A stretch of 64,000 bases of DNA, from NCBI GenBank assembly GCA_963667195.1, contig OY762962.1, positions 868,001 to 932,000 on the forward strand, in the 5' to 3' direction. Each line of letters begins with the position of its first letter. Within the stretch, counting starts at the first letter, position 1. The DNA comes from UBA7703 sp963667195. Lineage in GTDB: Bacteria > Bacillota > Clostridia > Christensenellales > CAG-138. This document shows positions 58,955-64,000 of this stretch, in pieces. Under the pieces are notes generated by a model. It saw only the letters and a list, made by a program, of their open reading frames with translations, made no database searches and had not been told where the DNA came from. The translations under genes were made by a program, and so were the position numbers.

Positions 58955-59206
58955 ATGCTTGAGTTTAAATTTGACACGCAGTTGCTGCTCGCTGGCGAAC
59001 AGCTCAGCGAGGACGAAATCTTCGACTATATCACCGCAACCTTTGAAGGCGACAGCCTGCTCGCCGTCGGCGACGAATCGCTGATCAAGATCCATTTCCA
59101 TACCAACCGCCCGTGGGAGATCCTCGCCTACTGCGCATCCCTTGGCGAGATTTTCGACATCGTCGTGGAAAATATGGAGCGACAGGCAGCCGGGCTTCAG
59201 GGCTAA
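58955..59206 (+). CDS. Stand-alone DAK/FakA C-terminal-type domain protein
   Basis: 83 residues from the ATG at 58955 (AAAGGAG 7 nt upstream). The segment DSLLAVGDESLIKIHFHTNR and the end LGEIFDIVVENMERQ match the last domain of FakA/DhaK-like fatty-acid kinases (usual form GDSLVVVGDxxLVKVHVHTN...IENMRxQ), but the kinase (DAK2) domain is absent. Stand-alone copies occur in other clostridia; they may partner a FakB-like protein. It is divergent from the heliorhodopsin gene (178 bp apart). Confidence 0.8.
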   Translation: MLEFKFDTQLLLAGEQLSEDEIFDYITATFEGDSLLAVGDESLIKIHFHTNRPWEILAYCASLGEIFDIVVENMERQAAGLQG

Positions 59207-59353
59207 TTTCCCGCTTTTTTTCTGCAGTTTTTCTTCCGTTCATCTTTCGGCATATACTGTATCTTGTAAGGGCGCAACCATACGCCCATTTTGACGTTTC
59301 TGCCGAACAGGCGATTTTACCCAAACATAGATTGTTGCAGTGAGGAAGGCTCC

Positions 59354-60028
59354 ATGTTTCACATCTTAGTCGTCGAGGACGACACCAACGCGCGCAAGCT
59401 CATGAAGGCCGTGCTGGAACGCGCGGAATACTGCGTGATTCCCGCGGTCAACGGGGAGGACGCGCTCTCGCTTCTGGACAGCAACCACGTCGATCTCATC
59501 CTGTTGGACATCATGATGCCCGGCATGGATGGCTATACCCTCGCGACCGAGCTCCGCGCCGCGGGAAACACGGTTCCGATCCTGATGGTCACGGCAAAGC
59601 AGTTGCCCGCGGACAAGCGAAAGGGATTTCTCGCGGGAACCGACGATTACATGACCAAGCCCGTGGATACCGAGGAGATGCTGCTGCGCATCAAGGCGCT
59701 GCTGCGGCGCTCCCGCATCGTCAGCGAACGCAAGCTCACCATCGGCAGCGTGGAGCTGGATTACGACGCGCTGACGGTCTCCCGCGGGGACGATCACCAA
59801 ACGTTGCCGCAAAAGGAGTTTTATCTGCTCTACAAGCTGCTCTCCTCTCCCGACAAAATCTTCACGCGCATCCAGCTCATGGACGAAATTTGGGGCATGG
59901 AGTCTGAAAGCGGGGACACGACGGTCAACGTACACATCAACCGCCTGCGCAGACGCTTTGAGAACTATCCGGAGTTTGAGCTCGTCTCCGTGCGCGGGCT
60001 TGGCTATAAGGCGGTGAAAAAAGCATGA
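59354..60028 (+). CDS. OmpR/PhoB family response regulator
   Basis: 224 residues from the ATG at 59354 (GAGGAAGG upstream). Receiver with VVEDD (acidic pair), phospho-acceptor Asp in LILLDIMMPGMDG, Thr in MVTAKQ and Lys in MTKPVD. The C-terminal winged helix has LPQKEFYLLYKLLSSPDKIF, TVNVHINRLRRRFE and VRGLGYKA. It overlaps its histidine kinase gene by four bases and probably controls the exporter downstream. Confidence 0.95.
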   Translation: MFHILVVEDDTNARKLMKAVLERAEYCVIPAVNGEDALSLLDSNHVDLILLDIMMPGMDGYTLATELRAAGNTVPILMVTAKQLPADKRKGFLAGTDDYMTKPVDTEEMLLRIKALLRRSRIVSERKLTIGSVELDYDALTVSRGDDHQTLPQKEFYLLYKLLSSPDKIFTRIQLMDEIWGMESESGDTTVNVHINRLRRRFENYPEFELVSVRGLGYKAVKKA

Positions 60029-61086
60029 AGCAGGAGCACAAGACCATCCATCAGCGCTTTGGTTTGACGGTGCTGTTCTCCGCGATCGTGTTCTTGATCC
60101 TCCTGATCACGTCGCTTTTGATCTTCATCGTCGGCATACTCCTTATCCGCATGAACGCGATCAACATCGCAAAGCTGTCGCGTCAGGAGCCGATGCTGCC
60201 CATCTTCATGCTGCTCATCATCAGCGTGGTGGTCGGCACTGTGGTATCCTTCATGATCAGCCGCTTTCCGCTCAAGCCCCTGCGCCGCGTCATCGACGCC
60301 ATAAACCGGCTTGCAGCGGGCGACTTCTCCGTGCGGCTGCGTATGCCAAGCGCTGGATCGTTCACAGAGCTCACCACGAGCTTTAACCGCATGGCGGAGG
60401 AGCTCGGCAGCATCGAGATGCTCCGCGCGGATTTCGTGGATGATTTTTCGCACGAGTTCAAGACGCCGATCGTCTCGATCAAAGGCTTTGCGGAGGAGCT
60501 CAAGCACGACGACCTCACGCCAGAACAGCGAAACGAGTATCTCGATATCATCATTCACGAGTCCTCGCGCCTTTCCCAGCTCGCGACCAACGTGCTAAAC
60601 CTCTCCCGCGTAGAGAAGCAGACGATCCTGGGAAACCTTGCGCATTTTGACCTCACGGAGCAGGTGCGCCGCTGCGTGCTGCTCTTTGAAAACAAATGGG
60701 AGCAGCGCAGGCTCAACCTCAACGTGGAGCTGGACGAGGTCACAATCACCGGCGACGAGGAGCTATTGAGTCAGGTTTGGCTCAACCTCATCGACAACGC
60801 GGTCAAGTTTACTCCCGAGGGCGGTTGCGTCGATATCCGCCTGCAAAAGGGCGAGTCGAACGTGCTCTTTTCGATCCGGGACGACGGCTACGGCATCTCC
60901 GAGGAGATGCAGCGACATATCTTTGAGAAGTTTTATCAGGGAGACGACTCCCACGCCGTGCCCGGCAACGGGCTGGGGCTTTCCATCGCGCGGCGCATCG
61001 TGACCCTGCACGGCGGCGAAATCCGCTGCCAGAGCGAGGAAGGCGCAGGAACGGAGTTCACCGTGTCTCTGCCCATCGGCGATTGA
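60025..61086 (+). CDS. Sensor histidine kinase
   Basis: 353 residues. Two membrane helices (about 13-38 and 58-78) with only a short outer loop, HAMP (about 80-130), HisKA with DFSHEFKTPIVSIKG (phospho-His), and HATPase with NLIDNAVKFTPEGG (N box), DDGYGIS (G1) and NGLGLSIARRI (G2). The tiny outer loop is typical of kinases that sense within the membrane, often cell-wall antibiotics via ABC exporters. Partner of the upstream regulator. Confidence 0.95.
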   Translation: MKQEHKTIHQRFGLTVLFSAIVFLILLITSLLIFIVGILLIRMNAINIAKLSRQEPMLPIFMLLIISVVVGTVVSFMISRFPLKPLRRVIDAINRLAAGDFSVRLRMPSAGSFTELTTSFNRMAEELGSIEMLRADFVDDFSHEFKTPIVSIKGFAEELKHDDLTPEQRNEYLDIIIHESSRLSQLATNVLNLSRVEKQTILGNLAHFDLTEQVRRCVLLFENKWEQRRLNLNVELDEVTITGDEELLSQVWLNLIDNAVKFTPEGGCVDIRLQKGESNVLFSIRDDGYGISEEMQRHIFEKFYQGDDSHAVPGNGLGLSIARRIVTLHGGEIRCQSEEGAGTEFTVSLPIGD

Positions 61087-61227
61087 GGCAAGTGTGGTTC
61101 ACAAAAATGACAAAAAATCCGCGCGGCAGTTTTTGTTGAGTTCACGTTCGATCGTTACGATAGACCCGAAAATGACAACCATCGTGCTCCGGTGAATGCG
61201 GAACACAAACGGAAAGGATTCTTACAG

Positions 61228-62763
61228 ATGCAACCGAAAAAGAAAAAATCGCGCGTTTGGCTCTGGATTCTGCTGGCAGTGGTGATCACCATCATCGTCG
61301 TTCTGCTGGTTCTCGGCAACGCGCTCAAGAACGCTTCCAAACCGGTCTACACCGCCTATACGGTGGAAAACGGCACTGTCGAGCGGACGATCACCGGCAG
61401 CGGGCGCTTGAAATCCGAGGATAGCTCGACCTTGCAGCTGCCCGGCGGCGTGCTCGTGGATAGCGTATCCGTCGAAGCGGGAGACACCGTCAAAGCGGGC
61501 GATGTGCTTGCCACGCTGGATTTGGACTCGCTGAGCAATCTCGCCGCCACCACGAGCAGCGAGCTTTCGCAGCTGGACAGCCAAATCTCGTCCCGCGACG
61601 ATGTGACGCGCGTCTCCGCTCCTGTGCGCGGCCGTGTGAAGTATCTGCCCGCGACCAAAGGCGAGGATGTGCTCTCCGTCATCAACCAATACGGCGTGCT
61701 CGCGCTGCTCTCTACAGATAAAAAGATGCAGGTTTCGTTTACCACCGATCAAACCCTCGCGCTCTACAGCAAGGTTTCCGTGCGTTGGGACGGCGGCAAG
61801 GCGACCGGCATGGTCTACGAAAAAACTTCGGACGGCTATCTCGTGACCCTGACGGACAACGGCACGCCTTATCAGGCAAAAGCGCAGGTCTATGACGGCG
61901 ACACGCTGCTTGGCGAAGGCACGCTGGAGATTCACGCGCCCGTTGCGGTGCTGGCTTCCGGCGGTGAAATCACAGACGTCGCGGTCAGTGAAAACGACTT
62001 TGTCTATGCAAACACGAAGCTCTTCGCGCTCGAAAACGCGCCCGCCGGAGACAGCTACAACACCGCGTTTACGAATCGCGCGGAGAAAGCCGCCCTGTAT
62101 GCGCAGTTGCTGGCTTATCTGAAGGATCCGCGCGTGCTCGCTCCGGTGGACGGCATCATCGGCGAAGTGAAGATTGCCGAAGGCACGGAGGTTGCCGCCT
62201 CCACAGCGAGCGACGGTATGACCGACGCAGTTTCGCTGCTCACGGGCGGCGCGGTCAAGCTCACGATTGACGCGGACGAGCTGGATATCGACTCCGTCGC
62301 GCTGGGTCAAAGCGCAACCGTCACCCTCGACGCGTACCCCGGCGAAACCTTCACCGCAACGGTCACGCACATCTCCCGCATCGGCACCGTCAGCGGCAGC
62401 ATCACGACCTATCCGGTCGAGGTGACGCTGAGCTACGACGAGCGCCTGCTGGAGGGCATGAACGGAAGCGCGGTCATCCTCACCTCCAAGAAGGAAAACG
62501 TGCCCCTGATCCCTGTTGCCCGCATCATTGAAGACTCCACGGGCGCGTATGTCAACGTGAAAAACGCCGCGGGCGAACTGGAGCGCAGGGACATCACGAC
62601 CGGCCTTTCCGACGGAACGAACGCGGAAGTGACCGCGGGTCTCGTCGCAGGCGACCAGATTTGGTATCAGGATACCGCGGCCGTGACCGGCTTTGCCGCC
62701 ATGATGCAGCGCAGAAGCCAAAATGCACAGGAGAACGGCTATCCGACGGGCGGAGGAAACTGA
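61228..62763 (+). CDS. MacA/HlyD-like efflux adaptor
   Basis: 511 residues from the ATG at 61228 (AAAGGA 9 nt upstream). One N-terminal membrane helix (about 10-32), then a lipoyl/barrel-sandwich half (GGVLVDSVSVEAGDTVKAGD), a second half (RVLAPVDGIIGEVKIAEGTE) and beta-barrel and membrane-proximal domains (VTHISRIGTVSGSITTYPVE, GMNGSAVILTSK). The coiled coil is short. In a monoderm it bridges the ABC permease to the cell wall. The ATPase gene starts 3 nt after its stop. Confidence 0.92.
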   Translation: MQPKKKKSRVWLWILLAVVITIIVVLLVLGNALKNASKPVYTAYTVENGTVERTITGSGRLKSEDSSTLQLPGGVLVDSVSVEAGDTVKAGDVLATLDLDSLSNLAATTSSELSQLDSQISSRDDVTRVSAPVRGRVKYLPATKGEDVLSVINQYGVLALLSTDKKMQVSFTTDQTLALYSKVSVRWDGGKATGMVYEKTSDGYLVTLTDNGTPYQAKAQVYDGDTLLGEGTLEIHAPVAVLASGGEITDVAVSENDFVYANTKLFALENAPAGDSYNTAFTNRAEKAALYAQLLAYLKDPRVLAPVDGIIGEVKIAEGTEVAASTASDGMTDAVSLLTGGAVKLTIDADELDIDSVALGQSATVTLDAYPGETFTATVTHISRIGTVSGSITTYPVEVTLSYDERLLEGMNGSAVILTSKKENVPLIPVARIIEDSTGAYVNVKNAAGELERRDITTGLSDGTNAEVTAGLVAGDQIWYQDTAAVTGFAAMMQRRSQNAQENGYPTGGGN

Positions 62764-62765
62764 TC

Positions 62766-63455
62766 ATGGCAAGCGGTAAACCCATCATCACCATGACCGA
62801 CATCACGAAGGTGTATTCGGTCGGCGGAGAGGAGGTGCGCGCGCTGGACGGCGCAAACCTAACGATCCGCGAAGGTGAGTTCGTGAGCATCATCGGCCCT
62901 TCCGGCAGCGGCAAGAGCACGCTGATGAACATCATCGGCTGTCTGGACGTTGCGGACAGCGGCGAGTACATCCTCGACGGGCAATCCATCGAGCAATATT
63001 CGGAAGAGGAACTCGCAAAGATTCGCAACAAGAAGATCGGCTTCGTCTTTCAGAACTTCAACCTGCTCTCGCGCATGAGCGCGTTTTCCAACGTGGAGCT
63101 CCCGCTGATCTACCAGCGGATGCACCTCAGCGAGCGCAAGGAGCAAGCGCAGCGCGCCTTGGATCGCGTTGGCTTAAGCGACCGAAGCAGCCATAAACCC
63201 GCGGAGCTTTCCGGCGGCCAGCAGCAGCGCGTCGCGATTGCGCGCGCGCTTGCCACCGATCCCGCAATTTTGCTTGCGGACGAACCCACGGGCAACCTCG
63301 ACAGCAAGACCGGCGAGGACATCATGGCGCTGTTTCACGAGCTGCACCGCGCGGGCGACACCATTGTGCTGATTACGCACAACGAGGAGATCGCAAAGCA
63401 GGCGCAGCGGCGCATCCGCATCATGGACGGCCGGGTTTCGGAGGTGGACGCATGA
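62766..63455 (+). CDS. ABC transporter ATPase (MacB/LolD type)
   Basis: 229 residues from the ATG at 62766 (GGAGGAA 7 nt upstream). Walker A GPSGSGKST, Q-loop VFQNFNLL, signature LSGGQQQRVAIARAL, Walker B ILLADEPTGNLD and the H-loop His in LITHN. The EPTGNLDSKTGEDIM stretch is typical of the MacB/LolD/SalX group. It energises the exporter with the permease whose start overlaps its stop (ATGA). Confidence 0.96.
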   Translation: MASGKPIITMTDITKVYSVGGEEVRALDGANLTIREGEFVSIIGPSGSGKSTLMNIIGCLDVADSGEYILDGQSIEQYSEEELAKIRNKKIGFVFQNFNLLSRMSAFSNVELPLIYQRMHLSERKEQAQRALDRVGLSDRSSHKPAELSGGQQQRVAIARALATDPAILLADEPTGNLDSKTGEDIMALFHELHRAGDTIVLITHNEEIAKQAQRRIRIMDGRVSEVDA

Positions 63456-64000
63456 TTCTGCAATCACTCAAGATGGCCTGGGAGGCCATCACCTCCAATA
63501 AGATGCGTTCGTTTCTGACCATGCTGGGCATCATCATCGGCGTTGTGGCGCTCGTGGTTCTGGTTTCCCTCGTCAACGGCGCAACAGGCGCGGTCACGAG
63601 CGAGATCACGGCGCTCGGCAACGACATGGTCACCGTCAACATCAAGGACGACAAAGGTTCCCCAATTCGTTTGGAGGATCTCGACGAGATCGCTTCTCTC
63701 AGCGCGGTTGGCGAGGCAGCTCCCTCCGGCAGCATGAACGCCACGGCGAAGTTCGGCTACTCGGACGTGACGGTGAGCCTCTACGGCACGACGCCCTCTT
63801 ACGAGACGATTCAGGGACTCAAGCTAAAGTACGGGCGCTTTCTCAAGAGCGCGGATTTGGACAACGCATCCTATGTGACGGTGCTTGCGTATAATACGGC
63901 CGAAGAGCTGTTCGGCAAGGCGGACGTGGTCGGCGAAGAGCTGACCATCGGCGGACGGAATTTCCGCATCGTTGGTGTTCTGGAGGAGGACAAATCGCTC
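63452..64000 (+). CDS. MacB-like ABC permease (partial, cut by right edge)
   Basis: 183 residues are visible: MILQSLKMAWEAITSNKMRS, then FLTMLGIIIGVVALVVLVSL as the first helix, followed by the start of the MacB periplasmic core domain (LGNDMVTVNI, GRFLKSADL, VVGEELTIGGRNFRIVGVL). The C-terminal FtsX domain lies beyond the window. It completes an adaptor-ATPase-permease export system that likely extrudes peptides or antibiotics. Confidence 0.93.
   Translation, partial: MILQSLKMAWEAITSNKMRSFLTMLGIIIGVVALVVLVSLVNGATGAVTSEITALGNDMVTVNIKDDKGSPIRLEDLDEIASLSAVGEAAPSGSMNATAKFGYSDVTVSLYGTTPSYETIQGLKLKYGRFLKSADLDNASYVTVLAYNTAEELFGKADVVGEELTIGGRNFRIVGVLEEDKSL

Overview
The window looks like a chromosomal segment of a moderately high-GC, anaerobic, monoderm bacterium, most likely a gut-type clostridium (Bacillota). 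The evidence is strong AGGAGG ribosome-binding sites and several TTG starts, consensus TTGACA/TATAAT promoters, a Gram-positive LexA box (CGAACATTAGTTCG), an electron-bifurcating NfnAB transhydrogenase, GTP-type PEP carboxykinase, a split transketolase, a type III glutamine synthetase and a Tad pilus locus. I see no prophage, CRISPR array, rRNA or tRNA. The taxonomic call is inference.

Layout. 1-3150 (minus): 5' part of a Tad (Flp) pilus operon (prepilin peptidase, two Flp pilins, TadE-like pseudopilin, CpaB) behind what reads as a c-di-GMP-I riboswitch. 4115-12075: cell-envelope genes (NlpC/P60 hydrolase, signal peptidase I, polysaccharide deacetylase, undecaprenyl-phosphate sugar transferase) with a split transketolase. 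12408-16630 (plus): a 5TM-PAS-GGDEF-HD-GYP c-di-GMP enzyme, a macro-domain protein and a VWA protein. 16863-20796 (minus): M24 peptidase plus SCP2 protein, a TetR regulator and a geranylgeranyl-reductase-like flavoprotein. 21050-27304: a nitrogen island with glnN-asnB on one strand and glnA plus an ANTAR regulator on the other, reading away from a shared 665-bp region with two consensus promoters and structured leaders. 27397-33266 (minus): polyprenyl/glycan membrane genes with a leucine-rich-repeat lipoprotein. 33478-42181 (minus): housekeeping block (ychF, gltX, glnS, cca, nfnAB) whose gaps carry a recurring AG-rich hairpin. 42551-50880: pepF, SOS-controlled dinB, pckG, a zinc-ribbon protein followed by a triplicated terminator segment, and an Imm5-like protein. 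51317-57926: DEAD-box helicase, NYN/LOTUS protein, hydrolase, membrane protein, and a MarR-led flavin reductase operon. 57982-58776 (minus): a heliorhodopsin. 58955-64000: stand-alone DAK-type domain, OmpR/histidine-kinase pair and a MacAB-like exporter running off the right edge.

How the pieces fit. The riboswitch suggests pilus expression answers to c-di-GMP, and the window also encodes an enzyme with intact synthase and phosphodiesterase motifs. The nitrogen island looks co-regulated: both leaders begin near a CAAAGGCG hairpin followed by a U-rich tract, and the ANTAR protein encoded beside glnA belongs to a family that works by transcription antitermination. Two copies of a 122-123-bp inverted-repeat element 30 kb apart, and a family of terminator hairpins with a GCTGTCC stem, point to small mobile or dispersed repeats. 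The most unusual gene is the heliorhodopsin, which retains the retinal lysine, counterion and conserved histidines.
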